NCBI RefSeq assembly: GCF_013385985.1
Contig: NZ_JACAOY010000012.1
Coordinates: 412,064 to 476,063, forward strand
DNA: 64,000 nucleotides
Direction of reading: 5' to 3'
Source of the DNA: Pseudomonas sp. B6002
GTDB taxonomy: Bacteria > Pseudomonadota > Gammaproteobacteria > Pseudomonadales > Pseudomonadaceae
In this document: positions 33,795-44,559 of the stretch, piece by piece
Layout of the letters: the number at the start of each line of letters is the position of its first letter
Position numbering within the stretch: position 1 is the first letter of the stretch
Notes under the pieces: generated by a model
Told to the model about the DNA's origin: nothing
What the model saw: only the letters and a program-made list of their open reading frames with translations
The model's database searches: none
Program-made: the position numbers and the translations under genes

Positions 33795-34658
33795 ATGGAC
33801 GTAACAATGGGCCTGCTGGCCGCCCTGCTCTGGGGCGGTACAGATTTTCTCGTGGGCCTCAATGCCCGCGCTGTCGGCGTAAAACGCGCGGTGTATTTCG
33901 GCCAAGCCTTGGGCTTTCTGATCATGACCCTGCTGCTGGCCATTCTCCCGACCTTCCTGCTCAAATCCCTCGACGCGCCGCTGAGCGTCTGGCTTCTGGG
34001 CATCGCCGCCGCCCTGCTCACCGTTTCCGGCGCCCTCGCGTTATCCAAAGCTTTTGCACTCGGCAAAGCCGCCATCGTCGCACCGCTGGTGACCTCCTAC
34101 GGCGTGGTCACCACCCTGCTGTCCTGGGCCAGCGGCGAGCACATCAGCCTGACGCAGCTGGGTTGCATCGCCGTGTGCGTGATCGGCGTGTTCCTCTCCA
34201 GCATCCACAAGGACAACGGCGTTCCCCACAACAACCCCCGCCTGTCCATCGCTTACGCCATGCTTGCCGCTGTGCTGTATGGCAGCAGTTTCTGGCTGCA
34301 AGGCCGCTACACACTGCCGGCGCTGGGGCCGATTACCATGCTGTGGCTCGGGTATTTGGTGGGGTTATGCGTATTGGTGTTGATGGTACTGAGGATCAAG
34401 GACGGGTTGAAAATCCCGCCGCTGAAAAACTGCGCAACACTGACCGGGGCGAGCGTGATGAACCTCGGCGGCTTCTCGGCGTTTTCCTGGGGGGCGATGG
34501 CAGGGTCGGTGTCGGTGGTGACGGTGATCAGTACGTTGTCGGGCGGGATTGCGGCGATTCTGGGGTTCGTGTTTTTCAAGGAGCGGTTGTCGGCTGTACA
34601 GGTGCTAGGCGTTGCACTGGTACTGGTCGGTGCCGTTGTTTTGCACAGGGTCGACTGA
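33795..34658 (+). CDS. EamA-family (DMT superfamily) transporter
   Basis: A 287-residue drug/metabolite transporter. ATG 33795 follows GGAAAGGA; an in-frame TTG at 33771 was rejected. Ten hydrophobic helices form two EamA halves; the first starts MGLLAALLWGGTDFLVGLNA and the second SIAYAMLAAVLYGSSFWLQG. Both halves carry the small-residue-rich helix seen in exporters (ILGFVFFKERLSAVQVLGVA). The substrate is unknown. It ends at a terminator shared with pckA. Confidence 0.9.
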   Translation: MDVTMGLLAALLWGGTDFLVGLNARAVGVKRAVYFGQALGFLIMTLLLAILPTFLLKSLDAPLSVWLLGIAAALLTVSGALALSKAFALGKAAIVAPLVTSYGVVTTLLSWASGEHISLTQLGCIAVCVIGVFLSSIHKDNGVPHNNPRLSIAYAMLAAVLYGSSFWLQGRYTLPALGPITMLWLGYLVGLCVLVLMVLRIKDGLKIPPLKNCATLTGASVMNLGGFSAFSWGAMAGSVSVVTVISTLSGGIAAILGFVFFKERLSAVQVLGVALVLVGAVVLHRVD

Positions 34659-34670
34659 CCTATCGCGCAC

Positions 34671-34700
34671 AAAAAAGCCGCCCCTGAGGGCGGCTTTTTC
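34671..34700. terminator. Bidirectional terminator between the EamA gene and pckA
   Basis: Stem AAGCCGCCC/GGGCGGCTT with a short loop, A-run before and T-run after; usable by both converging genes. Confidence 0.88.
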
Positions 34701-34714
34701 ACAACGCTCGAATC

Positions 34715-36256
34715 TTACAACTTAGGACCCGCAGCCTTGATCGCATCGCTTACTTCAAACTTCTTGAAGTTCTCGATGAACAAGCCAGCCAGTGCCTTCG
34801 CCGCTTCGTCGTAGGCAGCCTTGTCAGCCCAGGTGTTACGTGGGTTCAACAGGCCAGTATCAACGCCCGGTACGGCCAATGGCACGTCGAGGTTGATGGT
34901 GTCGAGGTGTTCGGTTTCAGCACCCACCAACGCGCCGCTCTGGATCGCTGCGATCACGCCGCGAGTGGTCGGGATGTTGAAGCGCTTGCCGACGCCGTAG
35001 CCGCCGCCGGTCCAGCCGGTGTTGACCAGGTAGACCTTGGAGCCGAAGCCACGGATGCGCTTGATCAGCAGCTCAGCGTATTCGCCAGCCGGGCGCGGGA
35101 AAAACGGTGCGCCGAAGCAGGTGGAGAAGGTCGACTTGATGCCGCCGCCGGAACCCATTTCGGTCGAGCCCACCAGCGCGGTGTAGCCGGACAGGAAGTG
35201 GTAGGCCGCTTGTTCTTCGCTGAGGATGGACACCGGTGGCAGTACGCCAGTCAGGTCGCAAGTCAGGAAGATCACCGCGTTTGGCTCGCCGCCCAGGTTC
35301 TTCTCGGAACGCTTGGCCACGTGCTCCAGCGGGTAGGCGGCGCGGCTGTTCTGGGTCAGGCTGACGTTGGTGTAGTCGGCGTGCTTGGCATCGTCGATCA
35401 CCACGTTTTCCAACACGGCGCCGTGCTTGATGGCTTTCCAGATCACCGGCTCGTTCTTCTCGGACAGGTCGATGCACTTGGCATAGCAACCGCCTTCGAT
35501 GTTGAACACTACGCCTTCGCCCCAGCCGTGTTCGTCGTCACCGATCAGGTAACGGCTTTCGTCGGCCGACAGGGTGGTTTTACCGGTGCCCGACAGACCG
35601 AAGAACAGGGTCACGTCGCCTGCTTCGCCGATGTTGGCGGCGCAGTGCATTGGCAGCACGTCGGAAGCCGGCAGCAGGAAGTTCTGCACCGAGAACATGG
35701 CTTTTTTCATCTCACCGGCGTAACGCATGCCGGCGATCAGCACTTTCTTCTGTGCGAAGTTGAGGATCACGCAACCGTCGGAGTTGGTGCCGTCACGCTC
35801 TGGCACGCACTCGAAGTTGGCCACGTTGAGCACTTGCCACTCTTCACGACCGGCCGGGTTGTACTGGGCCGGGTTGATGAACAGGCAACGACCGAACAGG
35901 TTCTGCCAGGCAGTCTGGGTGGTCATTTTCACGGCCAGGTAGTGGTCGTGCGCAGCACCAACGTGAACGTGGGAAACGAAATGCTCTTGCGCGTTGTTGA
36001 AGGCCTCGACGCGAGCCCACAGGGCATCGAACTTGTCGGCCGGGAACTTGCGGTTGATCGGGCCCCAGGCGATAGCGTCCTGGGTAGTAGGCTCTTCAAC
36101 GATGAAACGGTCGACTGGCGAACGACCGGTACGGTGACCGGTTTCTACGACCAGCGCGCCAGTATCGGCAAGCACGCCTTCACCGCGCTGCAGGGCTTCT
36201 TTGACCAGATCGTCAACACTCAGATCGGTGTATACGGCGTTATTGGCTTGCGTCAT
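34715..36256 (-). CDS. pckA: Phosphoenolpyruvate carboxykinase (ATP)
   Basis: Gluconeogenic conversion of oxaloacetate to PEP with ATP. 513 residues, the normal length. Landmarks are [17 protein letters not shown] near residue 40, [17 protein letters not shown], the kinase P-loop [13 protein letters not shown] (about 215-227), [20 protein letters not shown] with metal-binding Asp, and [15 protein letters not shown]. Monocistronic, with a 179-base region upstream of ATG 36256 that would hold its promoter. Confidence 0.97.
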   Translation of the reverse strand: MTQANNAVYTDLSVDDLVKEALQRGEGVLADTGALVVETGHRTGRSPVDRFIVEEPTTQDAIAWGPINRKFPADKFDALWARVEAFNNAQEHFVSHVHVGAAHDHYLAVKMTTQTAWQNLFGRCLFINPAQYNPAGREEWQVLNVANFECVPERDGTNSDGCVILNFAQKKVLIAGMRYAGEMKKAMFSVQNFLLPASDVLPMHCAANIGEAGDVTLFFGLSGTGKTTLSADESRYLIGDDEHGWGEGVVFNIEGGCYAKCIDLSEKNEPVIWKAIKHGAVLENVVIDDAKHADYTNVSLTQNSRAAYPLEHVAKRSEKNLGGEPNAVIFLTCDLTGVLPPVSILSEEQAAYHFLSGYTALVGSTEMGSGGGIKSTFSTCFGAPFFPRPAGEYAELLIKRIRGFGSKVYLVNTGWTGGGYGVGKRFNIPTTRGVIAAIQSGALVGAETEHLDTINLDVPLAVPGVDTGLLNPRNTWADKAAYDEAAKALAGLFIENFKKFEVSDAIKAAGPKL

Positions 36257-36435
36257 GAGGTTCCCCGTCGGCCTATGGCCGAGTGCTCCAAACGTTTTGT
36301 AGTAGAAAGTTGCGCACTACTACCGCGAAAAAAGTGGGCCGGATTATGCCAGAAAAGCCCAAAAAGAGTAGGGCCCTCCCGTCAGAACTGCGCTAATCCG
36401 GCGTTTGTCAGGTGATTTACCTGTGCTTAAACGTT

Positions 36436-37338
36436 TTAGTGGCGGGTGTCGGAAGGGGTGTCGATGCCGGCTCCGGCGAACAATTGGGCTACATCAGCCG
36501 CATCGAACAGGTAGCGCTGGTTGCAGAACTGGCAGTCGATCTCGATATTGCCACCGTGTTCCACCACCAGATTCTGCGCATCTTCCAGGCCCAGGCTCAC
36601 CAGGGCATTGGCCGAACGCTCGCGGGAGCAGCTGCAATGGAAGCGCAAGCTCTGTGCGTCAAACAGTCGCACAGCCTCTTCGTGGTACAGGCGATGCAGG
36701 ATGGTTTCGTTGTCCAGGCCCAACAGCTCTTCAGCGGTCAGGGTGCCGGCCAGGGCCGTCAGCTTGCGCCAGCTGTCGGTGCGCTCGTCGTCGTCCTTGA
36801 TGCGGTCGGCCGGCAATTGCTGCAACAGCAGGCCACGCGCACGCTTGCCGTCGGCGTTGAGCCAGAACTTGGTGCCGACCTGCTGGGACATCACGAAATA
36901 GTTGGTGAAGCAGTCCGACAGGGTTTCACCGTCCAGGTCGACGATGCCCTGGTAGCGCTGGCCCTCGGTCGGGTCGACGGTGATCGCCAGCACGCCGTTG
37001 GCCATCAGGTCCGACAGGGTGGCGTCCGGGGCAATCTGATCAGCTTCGTAACGGGCCAGGCCGCGGATTTCGCGCTCGCTGGAGCACTCGATCATCAGCA
37101 TCGGCACCGGGCCTTCGGAGCGTGCCTGCAGGATCAGCAAACCATCGAATTTCATGGTGCCCACCAGCAGCGCCGCTGCCGCCATCAGCTCACCGAGCAG
37201 TTGCGCGACCGGCTCCGGATAGGGGTGCTTGGCGAGGACTTCGGCATAGCTGCGCTCCAGCGACACCAGCTCGCCACGGGCGTCGGTCTCGTCGAAGATG
37301 AAGCGTTGGGTGAAGTCGGTATCCGGTAGATCAGTCAT
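36436..37338 (-). CDS. hslO: Redox-regulated chaperone Hsp33
   Basis: A 300-residue cytoplasmic holdase activated by oxidation of a zinc-bound Cys cluster. The N-terminal domain starts [20 protein letters not shown]. The C-terminal zinc centre is complete: [14 protein letters not shown] (CxC) and [13 protein letters not shown] (CxxC). It is followed upstream on the same strand by hslR, as in other gammaproteobacteria, with a 107-base gap. Confidence 0.96.
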   Translation of the reverse strand: MTDLPDTDFTQRFIFDETDARGELVSLERSYAEVLAKHPYPEPVAQLLGELMAAAALLVGTMKFDGLLILQARSEGPVPMLMIECSSEREIRGLARYEADQIAPDATLSDLMANGVLAITVDPTEGQRYQGIVDLDGETLSDCFTNYFVMSQQVGTKFWLNADGKRARGLLLQQLPADRIKDDDERTDSWRKLTALAGTLTAEELLGLDNETILHRLYHEEAVRLFDAQSLRFHCSCSRERSANALVSLGLEDAQNLVVEHGGNIEIDCQFCNQRYLFDAADVAQLFAGAGIDTPSDTRH

Positions 37339-37445
37339 AGGTCTGGGTATCTGAGTTGAATAATAGTAACGCGAAGATGACGCAGTTTATGAACAATCCG
37401 GGTTTGTTCCAAGCCAAGTGACGCGCCAGGCGATTGCCGGCGCCC

Positions 37446-37853
37446 TCAATCGTCGTTGCCGCTGCCACGGAACTTGAACAGATCGCGGCGTTGTTTCTTG
37501 CTCGGCTTGCCGTCGGTGCTCAAGCCCATGGCGCCGGCCTTGCGCATAGCCGCCGCATTCTCGCGCTTGGCAATGCTGGCTTCGGTCTCGGCATACAAGG
37601 CCTGCGCTTCAGGCGCGCCACGCCGGACGATGGAAAGCGCTTGAACCACGATGGTCTTTTCATCAAAACCGGTACGAATCTGGAACTCGTCGCCGACGCG
37701 CGGTTCCTTGCCCGGCTTGCAGCGCTCGCCACGATGGTGCACCTTGCCGCTCTCGATGGCGGCCTTGGCGAGGGCACGGGTCTTATAGAAGCGCGCTGCC
37801 CACAACCACTTGTCCAGCCGGACCTTTTCTTCCTCTTCCTGCTTTTGAGCCAC
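37446..37853 (-). CDS. hslR: Ribosome-associated heat shock protein Hsp15
   Basis: An S4-domain RNA-binding protein that recycles 50S subunits carrying nascent chains. GTG 37853 is chosen: it follows GCGAGGAATTCAA and gives VAQKQEEEEKVRLDKW, which is the family's start; the upstream extension from 37919 is basic and lacks an RBS. The S4 domain covers about 10-75 (VRLDKWLWAARFYKTRALAK, GKVHHRGERCKPGKEPRVGD). The C-terminus is Lys/Arg-rich (PSKKQRRDLFKFRG), suiting rRNA contact. 135 residues. Confidence 0.92.
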   Translation of the reverse strand: MAQKQEEEEKVRLDKWLWAARFYKTRALAKAAIESGKVHHRGERCKPGKEPRVGDEFQIRTGFDEKTIVVQALSIVRRGAPEAQALYAETEASIAKRENAAAMRKAGAMGLSTDGKPSKKQRRDLFKFRGSGNDD

Positions 37854-38150
37854 TTGAATTCCTCGCTCTGAAAAATGTCGCAACTTTACCGTTGGAACCC
37901 TTCGACGCATAAACCTCAAGGCTCACCTAAGATACGCCAAGGAACGCGATTTTTGCGTGCCTTTCCCTAACAGCCACTGATTACTGCAGCCTGAGAGATA
38001 TCTGTCGCCATTTGCCGAATATTCTGCGTGAATACCGCGAAATCGGCGCCAAACCCTCGATAAGGTTTGGGGATTGTCACAATCCATGCGCAGTTGGACG
38101 TTACTGTCCTCGACGACTACGAAACATTTCTGAATTGCCGGTTACCCATA

Positions 38151-38633
38151 TTGAAGACATTTGACCATTTGACCGTTGTGGGTCTGCGTGAGTGGGTGGC
38201 ACTCCCCGATTTGGGAGTGGCGGGCCTGCGCGCGAAGATCGACACCGGCGCCAGCACTTCCAGCCTGCATGCCACCGACATCGAGCCGTTTGAGCGCGAC
38301 GGTGAAAAGTGGGTGCGCTTTACCGCGCACCTGGGCAGCGTGGTGCAACTGCGTCACCGCCGCTGCGAAGCGCCGCTGGTGACGATGAAAACCATCAAGA
38401 GCTCCAACGGTCACGCGCAGGTGCGCTACGTGATCAGCACCACCCTGGCGTTGGGCGATCGGGTCTGGCGGGTGGAGTTCACCCTGGCCTGCCGCAAGGC
38501 CATGCGTTACCGCCTGTTGCTGGGCTCCAAGGCGTTGATTGACGGCCAGTTGGTGGTCAATCCCGGCGTCAAGTACGTTCAAGACAAGCCGGTGTTCCCG
38601 GTCTCTACCCTTTCTGCCCCAGGTGCTGCATGA
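38151..38633 (+). CDS. rimB: ATP-dependent zinc protease / RimB retropepsin-like protein
   Basis: A 160-residue retropepsin-like protein of the RimB family. The start is taken as TTG 38151 ([20 protein letters not shown]), where homology begins; no ATG is nearby, and the frame extends 28 codons upstream without a credible start. The aspartic-protease-like motif is [20 protein letters not shown] (DTGA). In P. fluorescens SBW25 the rimABK operon controls RpsF glutamation and adaptation. Here rimB overlaps rimK by four bases, but I find no frame for rimA next to them. Confidence 0.88.
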   Translation: MKTFDHLTVVGLREWVALPDLGVAGLRAKIDTGASTSSLHATDIEPFERDGEKWVRFTAHLGSVVQLRHRRCEAPLVTMKTIKSSNGHAQVRYVISTTLALGDRVWRVEFTLACRKAMRYRLLLGSKALIDGQLVVNPGVKYVQDKPVFPVSTLSAPGAA

Positions 38634-39535
38634 AGATTGCTGTGCTGTCGCGAAACCCGCGTCTGTATTCCACCCGCCGCCTGGTTGAGGCCGGCACCGA
38701 ACGTGGCCACGAAATGGTGGTGATCGACACGTTGCGTGCCTATATGAACATTGCCAGCCACAAGCCGCAGATCCACTACCGGGGCAAGCCGCTGGAGGGC
38801 TTCGATGCGGTGATCCCGCGCATCGGTGCATCGGTGACGTTCTACGGCTGCGCGGTGCTGCGCCAGTTTGAAATGATGGGGGTGTTCCCCCTCAATGAAT
38901 CGGTGGCCATTGCGCGCTCGCGGGACAAGCTGCGTTCGCTGCAACTGCTGTCACGCCGGGGTATCGGCCTGCCGGTCACTGGCTTTGCCCACTCCCCGGA
39001 CGACATTCCCGATCTGATCGAGATGGTCAATGGCGCGCCGCTGGTGATCAAGGTGCTGGAAGGCACCCAGGGTATCGGCGTGGTGCTGTGCGAAACCGCC
39101 ACCGCCGCAGAGTCGGTGATCGAGGCCTTCATGGGCCTCAAGCAGAACATCATGGTGCAGGAATACATAAAAGAGGCCGGTGGTGCCGACATTCGCTGCT
39201 TCGTGGTGGGTGACAAGGTCATTGCTGCGATGAAGCGCCAGGCCAAACCCGGTGAGTTCCGCTCCAACCTGCATCGAGGCGGCAGCGCCAGCCTGATCAA
39301 GATCACCCCGGAAGAGCGCATGACCGCATTGCGTGCGGCCAAGGTGATGGGGCTGAGCGTGGCGGGTGTGGATATCTTGCGTTCCAACCATGGGCCGCTG
39401 GTGATGGAAGTGAACTCATCGCCAGGCCTGGAAGGGATCGAGACCACCACCGGCAAGGATGTGGCGGGGATCATCATTCAGCATCTTGAGAAGAATGGTG
39501 GGCCGAACATGACCCGGACCAAAGGCAAGGGCTGA
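38630..39535 (+). CDS. rimK: Ribosomal protein S6 glutamate ligase RimK
   Basis: An ATP-grasp ligase adding Glu residues to the C-terminus of ribosomal protein S6, 301 residues. Landmarks are [40 protein letters not shown], the ATP-grasp phosphate loop [19 protein letters not shown], and the metal-binding [20 protein letters not shown]. Translationally coupled to rimB (ATGA overlap). Confidence 0.96.
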   Translation: MKIAVLSRNPRLYSTRRLVEAGTERGHEMVVIDTLRAYMNIASHKPQIHYRGKPLEGFDAVIPRIGASVTFYGCAVLRQFEMMGVFPLNESVAIARSRDKLRSLQLLSRRGIGLPVTGFAHSPDDIPDLIEMVNGAPLVIKVLEGTQGIGVVLCETATAAESVIEAFMGLKQNIMVQEYIKEAGGADIRCFVVGDKVIAAMKRQAKPGEFRSNLHRGGSASLIKITPEERMTALRAAKVMGLSVAGVDILRSNHGPLVMEVNSSPGLEGIETTTGKDVAGIIIQHLEKNGGPNMTRTKGKG

Positions 39536-39568
39536 TAAAACACAGCGTTTGAAACACTGCAAAACCTA

Positions 39569-39688
39569 TGTGGGAGCCGGCTTGTGTGGGAGCCGGGCTT
39601 GCCCGCGATGCAGCCACCTCGGTGTGTCAGGCACACCTCGGTGATGCCATCGCAGGCAAGCCAGCTCCCACACAAGCCCGTTCCCACA
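39569..39688. repeat. Double REPIN
   Basis: Two nested inverted pairs: outer TGTGGGAGCCGGCTTG with CAAGCCCGTTCCCACA, inner TGTGGGAGCCGGGCTTGCCC with GGCAAGCCAGCTCCCACA. The left end looks like an insertion of one REP beside another, a form also seen in the array at 50429. Confidence 0.8.
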
Positions 39689-39706
39689 TTCGGGTTGTGT
39701 TGTTGC

Positions 39707-41020
39707 CTAGACCGCGTCGCGGGGTAACATCAGCCCCAGCGGCAAGCGCACCCGCGCCTCCAGGCCGCCCTCTTCACGGTTGCGCAGCTCAACGTTGCCA
39801 CCGTGCATCGAAGCAATTCGCCGCACTATCGCCAACCCCAAGCCGGTGCCCTTGCCACCCCGGGCACGATCGCCACGGGTGAAGGGGTTGAAGATGCCCT
39901 CCAGCTCTGCCGGGTCGATACCGGCGCCACGGTCCATCACGCTGAGCACCACGTAAGGTGCCGTGCTGTCGCCGGACACGTAGGCCGCCACCTCCACGTC
40001 CGAACCGGCATGATGCAGGGCGTTACCGATCAGGTTGTTCAGCAGACGCTTCATCGATACACGGCGCAAGGCGAACGGCTGGATAGGCTCCAGGCGCATG
40101 CGCACCTGCTCGCCATTCTGGTTGTAAGGCGCGACCACCTCGCGCACCAGGTCCGTCAGGTCGACTTCCTCGACTACCTCGTCACGGCCATCACGGATAA
40201 ACGCCAGGAATTGGTCGAGAATCGCGTCCATGTCCTCGATATCACGCACCATGTCATCCGTCAGGTCGTTGTGGTTGCCCATCAGCTCAAGTGAAAGCCG
40301 CAGACGCGTCAGCGGCGTGCGCAGGTCATGGGACACCCCCGCAAGCATCAGCTCGCGCTCACGCCCGGCCTGTTCGACGTCCTCCGCCATCTGGTTGAAG
40401 GCGCTGTACACCTCGGTCATCTCGCTGGGCGTATCGCTGACCGGCAATCGCACGCTTCGCCCCTGCCCCAACTGGCGGGCGGCAAACACCAGGCGCTTGA
40501 GTGGCTGGTTGAGCTGACGCACGAAAATCCACGCGGATGCGGTTGAAAGCAACCCGATCGCCAGGAACCAGCCCAACACGTTCCAGATCTTCTGCCCCCG
40601 CAGCGGATGCGGGTACAACGGTACTTTCAACCAATCCTGGCCCAGGCTCGGCGCCCGAACCCACAGGGCCGGGGACACGTGCATGCGCAGCCGCACCTCG
40701 GTGTCCTCACCCAGTTCGGCCTGCATCTGACGCTGGTAGATCTCACTGTAGGGCCAGTGCTGCTCGCCCTCCGGCACGCCAGCGCCCGCCACGCGCACGA
40801 GCGTGGCGGCCTTGGCGATCTTCTCGCGGTTCTCGGGGTCGGCGGCCCAGTAGGCGCGCAGGGTCAGGGCCACACCGTGGCTGTATTGTCGGTCCACCAG
40901 CACGTCTTCGTTCATCAACAGATAAACCAGCGTCAGTGCCTTGGAAAACAGAACGACGATCAGCACCAGCCAAAGGGTGCGCGAGAAGAAACTTTGTGGG
41001 AACCACAACGGGGTTTTCAT
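39707..41020 (-). CDS. envZ: Osmolarity/envelope-stress sensor kinase EnvZ (AmgS)
   Basis: A 437-residue membrane histidine kinase. Two membrane helices (about 13-31 and 155-172) bracket a periplasmic region; a HAMP domain follows (RQLNQPLKRLVFAARQLGQG), then HisKA with the phospho-His in MLAGVSHDLRTPLTRLRLSL, and HATPase motifs NLIGNALHHAG, DRGAGIDPAELEGIF and GKGTGLGLAIVRRI. In P. aeruginosa the orthologue AmgS responds to membrane stress and contributes to aminoglycoside tolerance. It lies 117 bases downstream of ompR on the same strand. Confidence 0.94.
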   Translation of the reverse strand: MKTPLWFPQSFFSRTLWLVLIVVLFSKALTLVYLLMNEDVLVDRQYSHGVALTLRAYWAADPENREKIAKAATLVRVAGAGVPEGEQHWPYSEIYQRQMQAELGEDTEVRLRMHVSPALWVRAPSLGQDWLKVPLYPHPLRGQKIWNVLGWFLAIGLLSTASAWIFVRQLNQPLKRLVFAARQLGQGRSVRLPVSDTPSEMTEVYSAFNQMAEDVEQAGRERELMLAGVSHDLRTPLTRLRLSLELMGNHNDLTDDMVRDIEDMDAILDQFLAFIRDGRDEVVEEVDLTDLVREVVAPYNQNGEQVRMRLEPIQPFALRRVSMKRLLNNLIGNALHHAGSDVEVAAYVSGDSTAPYVVLSVMDRGAGIDPAELEGIFNPFTRGDRARGGKGTGLGLAIVRRIASMHGGNVELRNREEGGLEARVRLPLGLMLPRDAV

Positions 41021-41137
41021 AGGAGACAGCTAGACACCTTGCAGGAACGAGCGGCGCTCGCAGAATTGCGGAGGCCGGGCACCCTGTCGATATTCAAGAA
41101 ACTGAACACCGGGATGCCTGCCGCCGCAAATCATGGG

Positions 41138-41878
41138 TCACTTGGTCGCAGTGCCATCCGGCACAAACACATAACCCACGCCCCACACCGTCTGGATATA
41201 CCGCGGTTTGGACGGGTCCGGCTCGATCATCCGGCGCAGACGGGAGATCTGCACGTCGATGGAGCGTTCCAACGCGTCCCACTCACGGCCACGGGCCAGG
41301 TTCATCAGCTTGTCACGGGTCAGCGGCTGGCGAGCGTTCATCACCAGCGCCTTGAGCACCGCGAATTCGCCGGTGGTCAGCATGTGCACTTCATCGCCAC
41401 GCTTGAGCTCACGGGTGGCCAGCGACAGTTCGTAGTCGCCAAAGGTGACGCTCTCGTCTTCGCTGCCCGGTGCGCCTGGTACAGGCGGAGCCTGGCGACG
41501 CAATACCGCCTTGACCCGTGCCATCAACTCGTCAGGGTTGAACGGCTTGGCCAGGTAGTCATCGGCGCCCAGTTCGAGGCCTTTGATGCGGCTCAGCTCA
41601 TCGCCCTTGGCGGTGAGCATGATGATCGGAATCTGGTTGTTCGCGCCACGCAAGCGTTTGCAGGCGGTAAGGCCGTCTTCGCCGGGCAGCATCAGGTCGA
41701 GCACGACCAGGTTGAACACCTCACGGCCCAACAGGCGGTCCATCTGCTCGGTGTTCGGCACCGCGCGGGCACGGTAGCCCTTGGAGTTGAAGAAACGCTC
41801 CAGCAGGCTGCTCAGCCCCGGATCGTCATCAACGATGAGAATTTTTTCGCCTTCAGCAGTTTGTGCAGTGCTGCTCAT
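41138..41878 (-). CDS. ompR: Response regulator OmpR (AmgR)
   Basis: A 246-residue OmpR/PhoB-type regulator. The receiver domain has LIVDDDPG, the phospho-acceptor Asp 61 (VVLDLMLPGEDG) and Lys in DDYLAKPFNPDELMAR. The winged helix reads TREL-KRGDEVHMLTTGEFAVL and ISRLRRMIEPDPSKPRYIQT. It is the first gene of the ompR-envZ operon, divergent from tex. Confidence 0.95.
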   Translation of the reverse strand: MSSTAQTAEGEKILIVDDDPGLSSLLERFFNSKGYRARAVPNTEQMDRLLGREVFNLVVLDLMLPGEDGLTACKRLRGANNQIPIIMLTAKGDELSRIKGLELGADDYLAKPFNPDELMARVKAVLRRQAPPVPGAPGSEDESVTFGDYELSLATRELKRGDEVHMLTTGEFAVLKALVMNARQPLTRDKLMNLARGREWDALERSIDVQISRLRRMIEPDPSKPRYIQTVWGVGYVFVPDGTATK

Positions 41879-42024
41879 TAGATGCTCCTCTTATCTCGGC
41901 GCGCATTATGGCGTAGCTGCCGTTATACGCACCGTGTGCATTGTTAGCAGATTTTTCCTCCACCGCCAGCGAACCCGCGCCCTACAACCTCTGGCGCAGT
42001 ACCCCCCAAGAGCAGAACGCTGGT

Positions 42025-42030
42025 TATAAT
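42025..42030 (+). promoter_or_regulatory. Predicted -10 box of tex
   Basis: A perfect TATAAT preceded by TGGT. It would give a 5' leader of about 195 bases before the tex ATG. No convincing -35 hexamer is seen, so it may behave as an extended -10 promoter. Confidence 0.45.
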
Positions 42031-42234
42031 GCGGCGCCTTCGTGCAGGGCAACGTCAGATCGTTACCGTTTACTGCCGGGCTTTTTTCACCCGCTTGTCG
42101 TGATTTTTTCGATTTCGAGGGTCAATAGGCTGCCTCTTGACCCAGGCAGCGGCGCCAGTCGGGCCGCTCAACCAGCCTCCCAAGGCCTTGTTTTCCGGGC
42201 CTGCGAGCTGCTTTTCAGAATTTCAGGTGGTTTT

Positions 42235-44559
42235 ATGGACAGCATCAACAGCCGCATCGCCGAGGAACTCGGTGTACGCCCACAACAGGTCGAAGCGGCC
42301 GTCGCTCTACTGGATGAAGGCTCCACGGTGCCTTTCATCGCCCGTTACCGTAAAGAAGTGACCGGCAGCCTCGACGACACCCAACTGCGTCACCTGGAAG
42401 AGCGCCTGCGCTACCTGCGAGAACTCGACGAACGGCGCATCAGCATCCTCGCCAGCATCGAGGAACAGGGCAAGTTGACCCCACAACTTGAGCGCGACAT
42501 CAAGCTCGCCGACACCAAGACCCGCCTCGAAGACCTCTACCTGCCCTACAAACAGAAGCGCCGCACCAAGGGCCAGATCGCCCTGGAAGCCGGCCTGGGC
42601 GAGCTGGCCGACGGCCTGTTCAACGACCCATCGCTGAGCCCGGACACCGAAGCCGCACGCTTCATCGATGCCGAAAAAGGCGTCGCCGACGTCAAGGCCG
42701 CCCTCGAGGGCGCCAAGTACATCCTCATGGAGCGCTTCGCCGAAGACGCCAGCCTGCTGGAAAAACTGCGCACCTACCTCAAGCAGGAAGCCACCCTCAG
42801 CGCCCGCGTCATCGCCGGCAAAGAGGAAGAAGGCGCCAAGTTCCGCGACTACTTCGAACACGACGAACCGCTGAAAAGCATGCCATCCCACCGCGCACTC
42901 GCCATTTTCCGTGGCCGCAACGAAGGCATTCTCAGCTCCGCACTCAAAGTCGGCGACGAGCTGCCGGGCACCATGCACCCGTGCGAAGGCATGATCGGTC
43001 AACAATTCGGCATCCAGAATCAGAATCGTCCTGCGGACAAGTGGCTCGGCGAAGTCGTGCGCTGGACCTGGAAGGTCAAGCTCTACACCCACCTCGAAAC
43101 CGACCTGCTGGGCGAGCTGCGCGACGGCGCCGAAACCGAGGCGATCAACGTGTTCGCCCACAACCTGCACGACTTGCTGCTGGCCGCACCGGCCGGCCCG
43201 CGCGCCACCCTGGGCCTCGACCCGGGCCTGCGTACCGGCTGCAAGGTCGCGGTGGTCGACTCCACCGGCAAGCTGCTGGACCACGCCACCGTGTACCCGC
43301 ACGTGCCGCACAACAAATGGGACCAGACCCTCGCCATCCTGGCTGCCCTGTGCGCCAAGCACGCCGTGGATCTGATCGCCATCGGCAACGGCACCGCCAG
43401 CCGCGAGACCGACAAGCTGGCCGCCGAACTGATCAAAAAATACCCCGCCATGAAGATGACTAAGGTCATGGTCTCCGAGGCCGGCGCTTCGGTGTACTCG
43501 GCGTCGGAACTGGCCTCCAAGGAATTCCCGGACCTGGACGTGTCGATCCGTGGCGCAGTGTCCATCGCCCGCCGCCTGCAGGATCCGCTGGCCGAGCTGG
43601 TGAAAATCGACCCGAAATCCATCGGCGTCGGCCAGTACCAGCACGACGTGTCGCAGCTGAAACTGGCGCGCGGCCTGGACGCCGTGGTGGAAGACTGCGT
43701 GAACAAAGTCGGCGTGGACGTAAACACCGCCTCCGTGGCGCTGCTGGCACGCATTTCCGGCCTCAACACCACCCTGGCGCAGAACATCGTCACCCACCGC
43801 GATGAAAACGGCGCATTCAAAACCCGCGCCGCGCTGAAAAAGGTCGCACGCCTGGGCGAAAAAACCTTCGAGCAAGCTGCCGGTTTCCTGCGCGTGATGA
43901 ACGGCGACAACCCGTTGGACGCCTCGGCGGTCCACCCGGAAGCCTACCCGCTGGTGCAACGCATCGCTGCCGAGACCGACCGCGACATCCGTTCGCTGAT
44001 CGGCGACGCCGCGTTCCTCAAGCGCCTGGACCCGAAGAAGTACACCGACGAAACCTTCGGCGTACCGACCATCACCGACATCCTGCAAGAGCTGGAAAAA
44101 CCTGGCCGCGACCCGCGTCCCGAGTTCAAGACCGCCGAGTTCCAGGACGGCGTCGAAGACCTCAAGGACCTGCAACTTGGCATGATCCTCGAAGGCGTGG
44201 TGACCAACGTGACCAACTTCGGCGCCTTTGTGGACATCGGCGTGCATCAGGACGGTTTGGTGCATATCTCTGCGCTTTCGGAGAAATTCATCAAAGACCC
44301 GCGCGAAGCGGTGAAGGCCGGTGACGTGGTCAAGGTCAAGGTCATGGAAGTCGACATCCCGCGCAAACGTGTCGGCCTGTCGATGCGCATGAGCGACACC
44401 CCGGGCGAGAAAATCGACGGTGCCCGTGGCGCACGCCCAGGCTCCACACCGCGTCAGTCGCAGAACACTGCGCCGCGCAAGGAAACCACCGCCGCAGCGC
44501 CCAGCAACAATGCCATGGCCTCGCTGTTCGCCAACGCCAAACAGTTGAAGAAACGCTGA
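42235..44559 (+). CDS. tex: RNA-binding transcription accessory protein Tex
   Basis: A 774-residue conserved nucleic-acid-binding protein affecting transcription and toxin expression in several pathogens. ATG 42235 gives [20 protein letters not shown], the family start; the frame is open upstream but in non-conserved sequence. In order: N-terminal helical domain ([20 protein letters not shown]), a YqgF/RNase H-like domain ([20 protein letters not shown] at about 325-344), helix-hairpin-helix regions ([20 protein letters not shown]) and a C-terminal S1 domain ([20 protein letters not shown]), then a Pro/Gln/Thr-rich tail. It is followed, one base overlapping, by a thioesterase gene. Confidence 0.96.
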   Translation: MDSINSRIAEELGVRPQQVEAAVALLDEGSTVPFIARYRKEVTGSLDDTQLRHLEERLRYLRELDERRISILASIEEQGKLTPQLERDIKLADTKTRLEDLYLPYKQKRRTKGQIALEAGLGELADGLFNDPSLSPDTEAARFIDAEKGVADVKAALEGAKYILMERFAEDASLLEKLRTYLKQEATLSARVIAGKEEEGAKFRDYFEHDEPLKSMPSHRALAIFRGRNEGILSSALKVGDELPGTMHPCEGMIGQQFGIQNQNRPADKWLGEVVRWTWKVKLYTHLETDLLGELRDGAETEAINVFAHNLHDLLLAAPAGPRATLGLDPGLRTGCKVAVVDSTGKLLDHATVYPHVPHNKWDQTLAILAALCAKHAVDLIAIGNGTASRETDKLAAELIKKYPAMKMTKVMVSEAGASVYSASELASKEFPDLDVSIRGAVSIARRLQDPLAELVKIDPKSIGVGQYQHDVSQLKLARGLDAVVEDCVNKVGVDVNTASVALLARISGLNTTLAQNIVTHRDENGAFKTRAALKKVARLGEKTFEQAAGFLRVMNGDNPLDASAVHPEAYPLVQRIAAETDRDIRSLIGDAAFLKRLDPKKYTDETFGVPTITDILQELEKPGRDPRPEFKTAEFQDGVEDLKDLQLGMILEGVVTNVTNFGAFVDIGVHQDGLVHISALSEKFIKDPREAVKAGDVVKVKVMEVDIPRKRVGLSMRMSDTPGEKIDGARGARPGSTPRQSQNTAPRKETTAAAPSNNAMASLFANAKQLKKR

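Noticed and set aside
42307-44265. 652-codon open frame on the minus strand opposite tex
   Set aside because: Composition is Gln/His/Val/Gly-rich without domains, exactly antiparallel to the codon pattern of tex; a shadow of GC-rich coding.
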